Source: Phenylobacterium sp.
GTDB taxonomy: Bacteria; Pseudomonadota; Alphaproteobacteria; Caulobacterales; Caulobacteraceae
Length of the DNA: 47,097 bases
Assembly: GCF_025351295.1 (NCBI RefSeq)
Contig: NZ_JANXWD010000059.1
Span: forward strand, 1-47,097
Direction of reading: 5' to 3'
The translations under genes and the position numbers were made by a program. A model generated the notes under the pieces. That model worked only from the letters and a program-made list of their open reading frames with translations. It ran no database searches and was not told where the DNA came from. Shown piece by piece: positions 27,383 through 36,397 of the stretch (position 1 is its first letter; every line of letters begins with the position of its first letter).

Positions 27383-29266
27383 ATGAAGCGCTGGGCGTTG
27401 GCGGTCGGACTTGCGGTCCTGGCGAGCGCGTCGCCGAGCGGCGCGGCGGATCTTTCGAAGAGCCTCGTGCCCGGGGTGACCGGGGTGCTGGGCGAGTATG
27501 TGCAGATCGCCGGGGGCATGGCGCCCGGCACGCCGGCCGCGTTGAACACTGCGACCTTCCTGCGCTTCCGCGCCGCGGCGGACGCCGAGGCGCCCCGGCC
27601 GGCCAACGCGGTGATCGTCGCCCTGCCCGGCTTCTCGTCGACGCCTTCGCAGTGGCTGCTGGTCGCCGGCCAGTTGGTGGAGAAGGCCCAGACCCGGACG
27701 TGCGAGGGCAAGCCGTGCCGCATCGAGGTGTGGGTGCTGCAGCGGCGCGGCGCCAACCTGGCCGATACCACGGCGCTGCTCGCCGCGCGCAAGGCCCGCG
27801 ATCCCAGGGTGGCGCTGGCCTATTACTTCGGCACGCCGTCGATGGCCCCGATGCCGGGCAAGGGCGCGCCGGCGCGGATCGTGGCGCCCGGTCCCGACGC
27901 GAAGTGGACGCCGCTGACCCAGGGCGACCTGGCGTTCATGGCCGACTGGGGCTTCGAGACCTATGCCGGCGACGTGGCCGCCATGATCGGCCAGATCCGC
28001 ACACGGACCGGCGGCCGCAACATCTTCCTCGCCGGCCACAGCCAGGGCGGAGGCTTCGTGTCCAACTATGCCGGCTGGAAGCGGCCGGACGGCAGGCGCG
28101 GCGTGGAGGGCCTGTCGGGCCTGATCTTCCTGGACGGCGGGCCGTCGGTGGGGGCCGAGGCGCCACCGAGCGAGGCCCAGCTCAAGGCCTATCTGGACCG
28201 TGTGGCGTCGCTGCGCAGCGGCAAGGCCAAGGTCTATACCGACGGCAACGGCCTGCTGGGCGCCATCGCCGGGCCGGTCTCGGTCATGGGCCAGTCGGTG
28301 ACCGGGCTCTATTACGCGTTCTCCGACCCCAAGGCGGAGGCGATCTTCCCCATGCGGGCAGCAGGCATGGCGCCGGCCCCGGGCGACGACTTCCTGGGCG
28401 CCTTGCGGGTCACCTGGCTGGCGCGCGCCGGGGTGACCTTTGATACCGAGCCGGTGCCGGGCGGCGGGGTGCAGCTGTCCTTCCTGCGCTTCCTCGGCCA
28501 GGGCCTGGGGCGGCTGGATTTCGCCCCGCTGCCGGGAACCGAGGCGCTGTGCGACAAGACCCCCGAGCCGATGCTGATGGGCCCGGTGCGGCCGGGGCCG
28601 GCGCCGACCTGCACGCCGACGGCGGCGATGGTGGACCGCGACAAGATCTATGGCTGGATCGAGCCCGGGGACGGCGGCCCGCGGGAGGCCGGCACGGCGA
28701 AGCACTGGGTGGACGCCCAGGCCTGGGCGCCGTCGCGCACCAACCTGCGTCCCGTCGCCGTGGACTTCCGCGACAGCGGCCGCAAGACCATCGACGCCGC
28801 GTCCATGGTCCCCTTCAACTGGTACCAGTCGGAACGGTGGGACTTCGACGCCGGCTTCGTCGGCCGCTACCGGACGCTGAAGATCAAGCAGGACGGCGTC
28901 GACCTCGACGTGGACAAGGCCGCCATCGTCGGCGTGCCGGTCTATGTCGCCCGCCAGGTCGCCCCGCCGGGCCAAGCGGGCAATCCGTTCCCGGGGGTCA
29001 CCGACTACACCGAGATCAACCGCACCGGGACCCAGCAGAGCGACGCGGCGCGGGCGATCACGCCGCTGGATCCGAAGATCAACTCGACGATCTACAACCA
29101 CAGCGACTTCATCGCCGCCGACGATTCCAAGGCGGGCCAGGTCCGCCCCGGCGAGCCGGGGGCGGCCCTGGTGTCGGACACCCTGGTGGACTGGGTGCTG
29201 AAGCGCTCACGCGGCGTAGCGACGACGCCGACCCCGGCGGCGATGGGCGTGCGCGCGATCTTCTGA
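27383..29266 (+). CDS. secreted alpha/beta hydrolase
   Basis: 627 aa. Signal peptide MKRWALAVGLAVLASASPSG with AA. The hydrolase signature is VIVALPGFSSTPSQW near 76-91 and the nucleophile elbow AGHSQGGGFVSNYAG with Ser220. Beyond that no known domain is recognised. The long C-terminal part includes four cysteines (106, 112 and two near 400-415) that could form disulphides after export. The substrate is unknown; length and layout differ from ordinary lipases. It follows the PEP-CTERM gene by 135 bp on the same strand and converges with the PhyH gene. Confidence 0.8.
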   Translation: MKRWALAVGLAVLASASPSGAADLSKSLVPGVTGVLGEYVQIAGGMAPGTPAALNTATFLRFRAAADAEAPRPANAVIVALPGFSSTPSQWLLVAGQLVEKAQTRTCEGKPCRIEVWVLQRRGANLADTTALLAARKARDPRVALAYYFGTPSMAPMPGKGAPARIVAPGPDAKWTPLTQGDLAFMADWGFETYAGDVAAMIGQIRTRTGGRNIFLAGHSQGGGFVSNYAGWKRPDGRRGVEGLSGLIFLDGGPSVGAEAPPSEAQLKAYLDRVASLRSGKAKVYTDGNGLLGAIAGPVSVMGQSVTGLYYAFSDPKAEAIFPMRAAGMAPAPGDDFLGALRVTWLARAGVTFDTEPVPGGGVQLSFLRFLGQGLGRLDFAPLPGTEALCDKTPEPMLMGPVRPGPAPTCTPTAAMVDRDKIYGWIEPGDGGPREAGTAKHWVDAQAWAPSRTNLRPVAVDFRDSGRKTIDAASMVPFNWYQSERWDFDAGFVGRYRTLKIKQDGVDLDVDKAAIVGVPVYVARQVAPPGQAGNPFPGVTDYTEINRTGTQQSDAARAITPLDPKINSTIYNHSDFIAADDSKAGQVRPGEPGAALVSDTLVDWVLKRSRGVATTPTPAAMGVRAIF

Positions 29267-29275
29267 GGCCGGGCT

Positions 29276-30208
29276 TCAGGCCGTCGCCAGGGTCTCCAGC
29301 CGGGTCAGCCAGTAGTCGGCGTCGTAGCGGTCGTCGCCGGTGAGGTAGCGCCACAGGCGCACGCGGTTGACGAACTCCAGCCGGCCGGTGTCCTGCTCGA
29401 ACCAGGGCTCCGGCGTCATCAGGATCTGCTCGACGGTCTGGGGCTGGGCGGTCTTCACCAGGAAGATCGGGCGCTGGGCGGCCTGGGGCGCCAGGGTCGA
29501 GACGTCGAACTTGCGGCCCTGCGGCGCGCTGGGGTTCATGCGGATCTTGAACATGGTCCGCGTGCGGTCCGACAGGTTCACCCCGCCGCCGTGCCAGAGG
29601 CCGGAGTGCAGGAACAGCAGGGTCCCGGCCTCGCAGACCATGTGCTGCTGGCCGCGGATGTTCTGGTAGCGGCCGATGGCGACCTCGCTGACCCGGCGCA
29701 GGTGGGTGCCCGGCACGAAGCGGGTGCCGCCCATCTCGCGGGTCACGGCGTGCGGGTAGTACATGATCTGCAGGTCGAAGGCGGTCCGCGGGTCGATGGT
29801 CGAGTCCTGGTGGGTGTGCTGCGAAACGTTCTCGCCGCCGGCGGCCTCATGGTAGGCGCTGGGGAAGGTCACGTGCAGGAAATGGTGGTCGAAGACCGGG
29901 TCGTCGCCGACCAGGCTGCGGATCGCCCCGGCCACGACCGGCAGCGCCAGCAGGCGGGAGAGCGCCGATCCCTGCGGATAGGCCTGGCCCAGCGGGACGC
30001 CGGCCGACACCTCCGGAATGCCGCTGGCGGCCAGCATCTCGCCGTAGGTGCGCAGCAGCTTGCGGCCGGCGACGGCCTGCGGTGGGGGTCCGGCCTCGGC
30101 CAGGAACTGGGCGTTGATGGCGTCGGGGACCACGGCGTCAAGCCGCAGGAAGCCGCGGGCGGCGAAGCTGGCCATCGACAGCGCGTCCAGCAGGGGCAGG
30201 TTGCTCAC
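29276..30208 (-). CDS. phytanoyl-CoA dioxygenase (PhyH) family protein
   Basis: 310 aa Fe(II)/2-oxoglutarate oxygenase. The facial triad is visible: H133-Q-D135 in SQHTHQDSTID and the distal His206 in HSGLWHGGGVNLS. Arg216 or Arg222 in SDRTRTMFKIRMN is placed to bind 2-oxoglutarate. The family hydroxylates alpha carbons of fatty acyl-CoAs or small molecules; the substrate is not known here. The start overlaps the stop of the upstream small gene by 4 bp, indicating translational coupling. Confidence 0.88.
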   Translation of the reverse strand: MSNLPLLDALSMASFAARGFLRLDAVVPDAINAQFLAEAGPPPQAVAGRKLLRTYGEMLAASGIPEVSAGVPLGQAYPQGSALSRLLALPVVAGAIRSLVGDDPVFDHHFLHVTFPSAYHEAAGGENVSQHTHQDSTIDPRTAFDLQIMYYPHAVTREMGGTRFVPGTHLRRVSEVAIGRYQNIRGQQHMVCEAGTLLFLHSGLWHGGGVNLSDRTRTMFKIRMNPSAPQGRKFDVSTLAPQAAQRPIFLVKTAQPQTVEQILMTPEPWFEQDTGRLEFVNRVRLWRYLTGDDRYDADYWLTRLETLATA

Positions 30209-30480
30209 GGCGCCGTCTCCACGATCTGCTCGAACCAGAACTCGTACTTCAGGTAGCTGACGTCGAACTCCGCGCCGCGCGGGTGCGGCAGCAGCTGCGA
30301 GGCCTGGAACAGCCGCCAGCCGTCCTTCAGCGCGTCGACGCCGGAGCGATAGGGCGGCTCGTCGGCGTCGCCCGCCATCGGCCGGGTCGCCCCCGTGCCG
30401 TCATAGACCGCCCAGGCGATCACCGGCGAATCCAGCGCCGAGTTCGCCAGATAGAGCACCAGCACCTTCTGCCGCGGCAT
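30205..30480 (-). CDS. small protein coupled to the PhyH gene, function unknown
   Basis: 91 aa starting MPRQKVLVLYLANSALDSPV, chosen because GGGGAGG lies 7 nt upstream. It contains IAWAVYDGTGATRPMAGDAD and AEFDVSYLKYEFWFEQIVET. No family recognised. It overlaps the PhyH start by 4 bp and probably precedes it in one transcript, divergent from the P450 gene. A small partner or chaperone for the dioxygenase is a guess from coupling alone. Confidence 0.75.
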   Translation of the reverse strand: MPRQKVLVLYLANSALDSPVIAWAVYDGTGATRPMAGDADEPPYRSGVDALKDGWRLFQASQLLPHPRGAEFDVSYLKYEFWFEQIVETAP

Positions 30481-30631
30481 CGCGCCTCCCCGTTCCGGCG
30501 GCGACGATGGCATGCCGGGGCGCCGCGCCGCCAGCGGGTTTGGGTTGACAGCGGCGGCCGGCCGCCATGACCTGTGATCCCGGCGCCCGCGAACGCATAA
30601 CGGCGCGCCGGAAATACCGCGGGAGGTCATC

Positions 30632-31885
30632 ATGGACGGATCGACGCCTCAGGCCGGAGGGCCGGCCCGCGAGGATCCCTGGCGCCTGCCGCTGGAGGGG
30701 CTGGACCCCAGCCGCGCGGAGCTGTTCCAGACCGGCGACCAGCATGAGGTGTTCCGCCGGCTGCGGCTGGAAGACCCGGTGCACTATACGCCCGACAGCC
30801 CGTTCGGGCCCTTCTGGTCGATCACCCGGTTCCACGACATCGTGGCGGTGGACTGCGACCACCAGACCTTCTCGTCGAACCGCGACATCGTGATCGGCGA
30901 CAACCCGGAGGGGTTCGCCCCGCCGATGTTCATCGCCATGGACCCGCCGCGCCACGACGTGCAGCGCAAGGTGGCCAGCCCCGCCGTGGCGCCGGCCCGG
31001 CTGCAGGATCTGGAGATGCTGATCCGCCAGCGGGTGGGCAAGATCCTGGACGCCCTGCCGCGCAATGAGACCTTCAACTGGGTCGACCACGTCTCCATCG
31101 AGCTGACCACTCAGATGCTGGCGACCCTGTTCGACTTCCCGTGGGAGGACCGCCACCTGCTGCCCTACTGGTCCGACGTCACCACCACCTCGGAGACGGT
31201 GGGGGTGGTCGCGGACATGGCCAACCGCGAGAAGGTGCTGCATGAGTGCCTGGCCTATTTCACCGGGCTCTGGCGGGCGCGCGCCGCCCAGCCGCCGAAA
31301 TTCGACTTCATCTCGCTGCTGGCCCACAGCCCCGACACGAAGGACATGATCGACGACCCGATGGAGTTCCTGGGCAACCTGATGCTGCTGATCGTCGGCG
31401 GCAACGACACCACCCGCAACTCGATCACCGGCGGCGTCCTGGCCCTGAACCAGTTCCCCGACCAGTACGCGAAGCTGAAGGCCGACCCGTCGCTGATCCC
31501 CAACATGGTGCCGGAGATCATCCGCTGGCAGACGCCGCTGGCCCACATGCGCCGCACCTGCGTCAAGGACGTGGAGTTCCAGGGCAAGCTGATCCGCCAG
31601 GGGGAGCGGGTGATCATGTGGTACGTCTCGGGCAACCGCGACGAGACCGTGATCGAGGCGCCGGAGCAGTTCATCATCGACCGCGACCGCTCGCGCCACC
31701 ACCTGTCGTTCGGCTTCGGCATCCACCGCTGCATGGGCAACCGGGTGGCCGAACTGCAGCTGAAGATCCTCTGGGAGGAGATCCTGGCGCGGTTCGAGCA
31801 TGTGGAGGTGGTGGGCGAACCGGTCCGCTTGGCCTCCAACTTCGTGCAGGGCTACACGCACCTGCCAGTGCGCATCCGCGGCTGA
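30632..31885 (+). CDS. cytochrome P450, CYP153-like
   Basis: 417 aa soluble bacterial P450. The oxygen-activating I helix has LIVGGNDTTRNSITGG near 253-268. EIIR (Glu295, Arg298) is the K-helix pair, and the haem ligand Cys367 is in FGFGIHRCMGNRVAELQL. The strings GGNDTTRNS and GNRVAELQLKILWEEIL recall CYP153 alkane terminal hydroxylases, which also fit an alphaproteobacterial host. Such enzymes need a ferredoxin and ferredoxin reductase, which are not in the window. The start follows GGGAGG. Neighbours (PhyH, epoxide hydrolase-like, reductase) suggest an oxidative catabolic set. Confidence 0.9.
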   Translation: MDGSTPQAGGPAREDPWRLPLEGLDPSRAELFQTGDQHEVFRRLRLEDPVHYTPDSPFGPFWSITRFHDIVAVDCDHQTFSSNRDIVIGDNPEGFAPPMFIAMDPPRHDVQRKVASPAVAPARLQDLEMLIRQRVGKILDALPRNETFNWVDHVSIELTTQMLATLFDFPWEDRHLLPYWSDVTTTSETVGVVADMANREKVLHECLAYFTGLWRARAAQPPKFDFISLLAHSPDTKDMIDDPMEFLGNLMLLIVGGNDTTRNSITGGVLALNQFPDQYAKLKADPSLIPNMVPEIIRWQTPLAHMRRTCVKDVEFQGKLIRQGERVIMWYVSGNRDETVIEAPEQFIIDRDRSRHHLSFGFGIHRCMGNRVAELQLKILWEEILARFEHVEVVGEPVRLASNFVQGYTHLPVRIRG

Positions 31886-31954
31886 CGCGCGGCCGGCCTT
31901 GACCCGAAACCCGCCGTCGCGCGTTTGATAGGCCCGAGCCTGGGAGAGTCGCGC

Positions 31955-32995
31955 TTGTCGGAAAATCTGGTCGCCAGCCCACCGCCGGCGGCGGCGAAGC
32001 TTCCGGACCTGGGCGCGGTGTTCGACCACGCGCCGGCCCCGCTGCTGCTCGTGGCGGCGGACGCGCCGAAGTACACCATGCTGCGGGTCAACCTGGCGCA
32101 CGCGCGGGCCTTCAACTCGACGCCCGAGGCGTTGGCGGGGTGGGGTGTGCTGGAGGTCTTCCCAGCCGATCCGCCCCCGGAGGTCGCCGGCTTCGTCGAG
32201 GCGATCCGCACCTCGTTCGAGCGGGTGATCGCGACCGGCGCGGCCGACCAGATGCCGGTGCGGCCGTTCTCCGTGGCGCTGGACGACGGCCAGGCCGAGC
32301 AGCGCTACTGGTCGGCGACCAACGCCCCGATCCTGGGCCCGGACGGCGTGGTCACGCACATCGTCAGCGCTGTGCGCGATGTGACCGGCGAGGTGCTGGA
32401 ACGCCGCAGCGAAGAGGCGCGCAAGCTGCTGATGCGCGAGGTCGACCACCGCGCGCGCAACGCCCTGACCATCGTGCAGTCGTTCGTGCGGCTGACCACC
32501 GCCGACAGCCTCGACCAGTTCCGCGAGACCGTGGACGGCCGGGTGGCGTCCCTGGCGCGCGCCCAGACCTCGCTGGCGGCGCGGCGCTGGGAGGGCGGCG
32601 ACCTGCGCGAGGTGGTCGATTCCGAGCTGGCGGCGATGTCGGCGACCGGCCGCTACCGGGTCTCCGGCCCCGCGGTGCTGCTGCAGGCCGAACACGTGCA
32701 GGCGATGAGCATGGTGATCCACGAACTGGCCACCAACGCCGGCAAGTACGGCGCGCTGTCGAGCGCCGGCGGCATGCTGGCGGTGACCTGGACGGCCGAC
32801 CCGGACGGACGCCTGCGCCTGACCTGGCAGGAGGACGGCGGCCCGCCCGCCCGGCCCCCGAGCCGCGAGGGCTTCGGCTCACGCCTGATCGTCCAGCTGA
32901 GCCGCCAGCTCAACGGCGAGGTCGCCTTCGAATGGCGGCCGGAGGGGCTGAAGGTCGAGATGGACCTGCGGCTGGGGGAGACCGCGCAGGGCTAA
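31955..32995 (+). CDS. HWE/HisKA_2-type sensor histidine kinase with PAS domain
   Basis: 346 aa from a TTG at 31955 with GGGAGAG 6 nt upstream; another TTG at 31925 is less likely. A PAS-like domain spans about 20-145 (VFDHAPAPLLLVAADAPKYT to THIVSAVRDVTGE). The phospho-acceptor His165 is in REVDHRARNALTIVQSFVRL, typical of HWE/HisKA_2 kinases. The ATP site has MVIHELATNAGKYGALS and GFGSRLI. No transmembrane segment, so it is cytoplasmic. No response regulator is adjacent; HWE kinases in alphaproteobacteria often feed the general stress response or light sensing. Confidence 0.9.
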   Translation: MSENLVASPPPAAAKLPDLGAVFDHAPAPLLLVAADAPKYTMLRVNLAHARAFNSTPEALAGWGVLEVFPADPPPEVAGFVEAIRTSFERVIATGAADQMPVRPFSVALDDGQAEQRYWSATNAPILGPDGVVTHIVSAVRDVTGEVLERRSEEARKLLMREVDHRARNALTIVQSFVRLTTADSLDQFRETVDGRVASLARAQTSLAARRWEGGDLREVVDSELAAMSATGRYRVSGPAVLLQAEHVQAMSMVIHELATNAGKYGALSSAGGMLAVTWTADPDGRLRLTWQEDGGPPARPPSREGFGSRLIVQLSRQLNGEVAFEWRPEGLKVEMDLRLGETAQG

Positions 32996-33009
32996 CCGGC
33001 GGCGGCCGG

Positions 33010-33660
33010 TCAGGTCTTCGCCTTGGACTTCGCCTTCCCCTTCGACTTGGCCTGACCGGGCCAGGCCGTGTCGATCGGCAGCTTCGGATTCGCCGTGACC
33101 TTCAGGTCGCCGCAGTGGTGGTAGGTGAAGCGGCCGTCGGCGTTCACCCCGTGCTCCTCCATGAACTGGATCACCTGGATCGTGCAGTGGTCGCAGTCGA
33201 TGTTGGGGATCTTGACGTCGGTTTCCCACTCCTGGGCGGGCTTGCGTTCGTGATGCTCCCAGAGGCCGTCGACGAGGACCGGCGGCTTGGGGTTCGGATC
33301 GATCTTGCCGGAGACCGAGATCGGCCCGCGCGGCCCGTCCTTGGTCACGTCCTCCGGATCGGCCGGCAGCTCGGCGCGGTCGAGCACCGCCAGGGCGATC
33401 CGGTAGTGGCCCGGGTGGTAGACCGTCTCCTTGACATGGATGTGCAGCAGTTCGCCGCCGGTGAGCGCGGTGATGTCGCCGGTCGGCATGCCGGGATTGG
33501 CGGTCGTGCCGCCGCAGGGACCCGCCTTCTGGGGATCGCCCAGCACGTTCTCCACCAGCCAGGACTTGGGCTGCATCAGGATGAAGTGGGCGGGGGCGGC
33601 GACCGGGACGGCCAGGGCGACGACGCCGACCCCGAGCGCGGCGGCCATGCGGAGTTTCAT
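33010..33660 (-). CDS. secreted polysaccharide monooxygenase-like protein
   Basis: 216 aa from the ATG at 33660. The signal peptide ends APA before His25 (PVAAPA, then HFILMQPKSW), so after cleavage His would be residue 1. This is the hallmark of copper histidine-brace enzymes. Further His residues occur in LLHIHVKETVYHPGHYRIAL, and Cys/His in CDHCTIQVIQFMEEH and TYHHC. The best-fitting label known to me is the SCE4755-type polysaccharide-monooxygenase-like group, not biochemically defined. The C-terminus is a lysine-rich tail (KSKGKAKSKAK). It could be an oxidase or a copper carrier instead. Confidence 0.75.
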   Translation of the reverse strand: MKLRMAAALGVGVVALAVPVAAPAHFILMQPKSWLVENVLGDPQKAGPCGGTTANPGMPTGDITALTGGELLHIHVKETVYHPGHYRIALAVLDRAELPADPEDVTKDGPRGPISVSGKIDPNPKPPVLVDGLWEHHERKPAQEWETDVKIPNIDCDHCTIQVIQFMEEHGVNADGRFTYHHCGDLKVTANPKLPIDTAWPGQAKSKGKAKSKAKT

Positions 33661-33751
33661 GTGGCGTTTCCCTGGTGGGTTTGTGACGACCCACTCGATA
33701 GCATGACTCGCGCGGGGCCTTGGCGAACGGTCTCGAATTGCCGCAATGTAG

Positions 33752-33850
33752 GCGCGGGTGCTGCTGCTGGAGGCTGGCGGCAGGGACCGACTGGGTGTGG
33801 ACGAACGCCTGCCGGTGATCAGGCTGGAGGACGGCCTGCGGCGAGGGTAA
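33752..33850 (+). pseudogene. possible GMC oxidoreductase remnant
   Basis: A 32-codon frame between two stops reads ARVLLLEAGGRDR near its start, which matches the FAD-binding VLLLEAGG segment of choline dehydrogenase-type flavoenzymes. The rest does not match well. The remnant is short enough that chance resemblance is possible. Confidence 0.3.
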
Positions 33851-33880
33851 GCGCCCGCGCTGCAGGCGCTGTTGTATTGA

Positions 33881-33972
33881 ACCACGAAGACCACCAAGAC
33901 CACGAAGGGCGTCGGACAGCCTCAGGCGCTCCGCATCGCTGGGCGCCTTCGTGGTCTTCGTGGTCTTCGTGT
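33881..33972. repeat. inverted repeat with CACGAAGACC motif
   Basis: Left arm 33881-33910 and right arm 33943-33972 are complementary over about 27 of 29 positions and consist of CACGAAGACC-like units repeated. The arms enclose a 32-bp loop. It could form a long hairpin between the hydrolase 3' end and the LPMO-like gene region. Confidence 0.8.
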
Positions 33973-34016
33973 CAGGTTGGGAGGCGCTGGCGCGCCCATA
34001 CGCTCACGCTCCGCCC

Positions 34017-35069
34017 CTACTCCGCGCAGAAGCGGGCGAGGTCGGCGGCGGTGTCGCGGCTGATCTCGGGGCAGGCGATGCTGAAGATCTCCGCGCCGTG
34101 GGTGGTGCCCATCACCTGGCGGCAGCGGGCCGGGACGCCGGCGGCGACCAGCAGGCGATAGAAGCCGACGCCCTCGTCGCGCAGCGGGTCGCATTCGTTG
34201 ACGCTGATGATCGTCGGCGGCAGGCCGGCCACGTCGGCGGCGACCGCGAAGCCCGGCCAGGCCAGCGGGTTCTTCGCCTCGAGTTCCGCGATGCCATAGG
34301 CCATGGCGCCGCGGTTGTTGTGCAGCTCCAGCAGCAGGCCGTTGTTCTCGATGGAGGACGGGTTCTGCGGCAGCGGCCACTGGCCGGCGATGTAGGGGCA
34401 GAGCGCATAGAGACCCTTCACCAGGCCGATATCCCCGTCGCGCGTCAGCTTCAGGCCGGTGGCGATGGCGAGGTTGCCGCCGCCGCTCTCGCCGGCCACC
34501 ACGATCCGCGCCGGGTCGATGTCGAACTGGGCGGCGTGGGCGTGCAGCCAGCGCAGGCCCGAGACGCAGTCGTTGAGGCCGGCCGGGAACGGCAGCACCT
34601 CCGGCGCGGACGACGGGCGCAGGCAGTTGCGGAAGTCGACCATGGCCACGGCCACGCCCCGGCCGGCGATGATCCGGCCCCAGGCGCTGTACATGCCGTT
34701 GAAGGCCGACATGCTCTGCATGCCGCCGCCGTGGATGTAGTAGACGCACGGGTGCGGCCCGGGACCCGCGGGGCGGATCAGCTGGACCTTGATCGGGTTG
34801 CCGTCCGGCGCGGAGACGAAGGTCTCGGTGGTGACGGTCAGGCCGGCGGCGGGCGCGTTGGCCTCGGTGTCGCAGGCGCCGAACAGCATCTGCATCGCCT
34901 GTTCCGCGGCCAGGGCCTCCGGGGTGTTGGCCTCCGCGATCAGCGCCTCGCGGCTCGCGATGTCGCCCACCGGCGGGCGGTCTGGAAAGGCGAAGACGGC
35001 CTTGAGGCGCGGGTCGATGCGGGGGTCGAGGGCGATCTTGGAGGACAAGGCTGGAGCTCCCGGTGGCAT
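34017..35069 (-). CDS. alpha/beta hydrolase of the hormone-sensitive-lipase (HSL) family
   Basis: 350 aa esterase-like protein. The oxyanion motif is HGGG at 113-116, the nucleophile Ser195 is in GESGGG, and the acid and base are Asp294 in NECDPLRDEG and His324 in GTTHGAE. All three catalytic residues are present. It lacks a signal peptide. HSL enzymes cleave short acyl esters or lactones. The frame is open beyond the ATG at 35069, but that is antisense to the reductase gene. It is divergent from that reductase, which may act on the same compounds. Confidence 0.92.
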   Translation of the reverse strand: MPPGAPALSSKIALDPRIDPRLKAVFAFPDRPPVGDIASREALIAEANTPEALAAEQAMQMLFGACDTEANAPAAGLTVTTETFVSAPDGNPIKVQLIRPAGPGPHPCVYYIHGGGMQSMSAFNGMYSAWGRIIAGRGVAVAMVDFRNCLRPSSAPEVLPFPAGLNDCVSGLRWLHAHAAQFDIDPARIVVAGESGGGNLAIATGLKLTRDGDIGLVKGLYALCPYIAGQWPLPQNPSSIENNGLLLELHNNRGAMAYGIAELEAKNPLAWPGFAVAADVAGLPPTIISVNECDPLRDEGVGFYRLLVAAGVPARCRQVMGTTHGAEIFSIACPEISRDTAADLARFCAE

Positions 35070-35207
35070 GGCGGGCGGAGGGTGTGAGCGCCAGATAGCG
35101 CGTTGACCGGGCGGGAAGGAAGCGCGGCCTGCTCTTGCCCGGCCGCGGCGCGGCGGGCACGGTAGGGGCAATGCGGGGACACCGCGCACCGGGGAGACGA
35201 ACACCAG

Positions 35208-36224
35208 ATGGCCACCTTGAAACGCTGGGTGCTGCGCCGCCGCCCCACCGGCGAGATCCAGCCGGGGGACCTGGAACTGGTCGAGGAACCGATCCGCGAC
35301 CTGGCCGACGGCGAGGTGCTGGTGCGCACCCTCTACCTGTCGCTGGATCCCACCAACCGCATCTGGATGAGCGACCAGGACCAGTACATGCCGCCGGTGC
35401 AGATCGGCGACACCATGCGCGGCGGGTCGCTGGGCATCGTGGAGCGCTCGCGGTCCGACCGGTTCAAGCAGGGCGACGTGGTCAACACCGGCCTGGGCGG
35501 CTGGACCACCCATGCGATCGCCAACGGCGCGATGCTGTTCCCGGCGCCGACGCTGCCCGGCGTGCCGCTGACCGCCTACATGAGCGTGCTCGGGGGCACG
35601 GGGCTGACCGCCTGGTTCGGTCTCTGCGAGATCGGCAAGCCGCAGCCCGGCGAGACCGTGGTGGTGTCCGCCGCCGCCGGCGCCGTGGGCTCGATCGTCG
35701 GCCAGGTGGCGAAGCTGAAGGGCGCGCGGGTGATCGGCATCGCCGGCGGCCAGTCCAAGTGCGACTGGCTGACCGGCGAGCTCGGGTTCGACGGGGCCAT
35801 CGACTACAAGCACGAGGACGTCGGCGCGGCGCTGGACCGGCTGTGCCCGAACGGCATCGACGTGAACTTCGAGAACGTCGGCGGCGACATCATGGACGCC
35901 GTGGTCTCGCGGATGAACAACTTCGGCCGCATGGCCTTGTGCGGGATGATCTCGACCTACAACGACAGCGACCGGCCGGCCGGGCCCACCGACTTCGTGC
36001 GCGTGCTGATGCACCGGCTGACCATCCGCGGCTTCATCATCACCGACTTCCTGCCCCGGGCCGGCGAGGCGATGGCCGAGCTGATCCCGTGGGTGATGGA
36101 GGGCAAGCTCAAGTGGAAGGTCCACGTGGACCAGGGGCTGGAAGGCGCCATGGACTCGCTCCAGCGCCTGTTCACCGGCGCCCACGACGGCAAGCTGCTG
36201 ATCCAGGTCTCGCCGGAGCCTTAG
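35208..36224 (+). CDS. zinc-independent NADP-dependent oxidoreductase (MDR superfamily)
   Basis: 338 aa. It resembles prostaglandin/leukotriene reductase and CurA-type double-bond reductases. The N-terminal domain includes LYLSLDPTNRIWMSDQDQYM. The Rossmann motif is VVVSAAAGAVGSIVGQVAKL, and FENVGGDIMDAVVSRMN is conserved in the group. No zinc-ligand cysteines are seen. It would reduce an alpha,beta-unsaturated ketone with NADPH. Convergent with the flavin monooxygenase gene across a palindromic repeat. Confidence 0.9.
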   Translation: MATLKRWVLRRRPTGEIQPGDLELVEEPIRDLADGEVLVRTLYLSLDPTNRIWMSDQDQYMPPVQIGDTMRGGSLGIVERSRSDRFKQGDVVNTGLGGWTTHAIANGAMLFPAPTLPGVPLTAYMSVLGGTGLTAWFGLCEIGKPQPGETVVVSAAAGAVGSIVGQVAKLKGARVIGIAGGQSKCDWLTGELGFDGAIDYKHEDVGAALDRLCPNGIDVNFENVGGDIMDAVVSRMNNFGRMALCGMISTYNDSDRPAGPTDFVRVLMHRLTIRGFIITDFLPRAGEAMAELIPWVMEGKLKWKVHVDQGLEGAMDSLQRLFTGAHDGKLLIQVSPEP

Positions 36225-36246
36225 GGCCGAGAAGAAGCCGGGTCCT

Positions 36247-36379
36247 CTTCTCCACACCCGTAGGGGGAGGGGGACCATGCGCAGCACGGTGGAGGGGGTT
36301 TGCAGGATAGGTCTGGGCGGTGGCGGTCCCCCTCCACCCCGCTTCGCGCGGTCCCCCTCCTCCTACGGGTGAGGAGAAG
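36247..36379. repeat. palindromic repeat of the GGGGAGGGGG type
   Basis: CTTCTCC.CACCCGTAGGGGGA at the left pairs with TCCTCCTACGGGTGAGGAGAAG at the right, and GGTGGAGGGGG pairs with CCCCCTCCACC inside. It lies between two convergent genes, so a bidirectional stop is plausible. A shorter relative is at 42028-42075. Confidence 0.8.
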
Positions 36380-36397
36380 GGCGGTGACCGAGCGGCC

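Larger units (their letters stand above)
33661..34016. other. 356-bp gap with gene remnant and inverted repeat
   Basis: It contains a short fragment resembling a GMC oxidoreductase (33752-33850) and a large inverted repeat (33881-33972). Otherwise nothing recognised. Confidence 0.6.

Noticed and set aside
26411..29101. 896-codon frame opposite the PEP-CTERM and hydrolase genes
   Set aside because: Spans two real plus-strand genes and has no recognisable domain.
30401..32722. 773-codon frame opposite the P450 and kinase genes
   Set aside because: Antisense shadow with His/Arg/Gln-rich composition.
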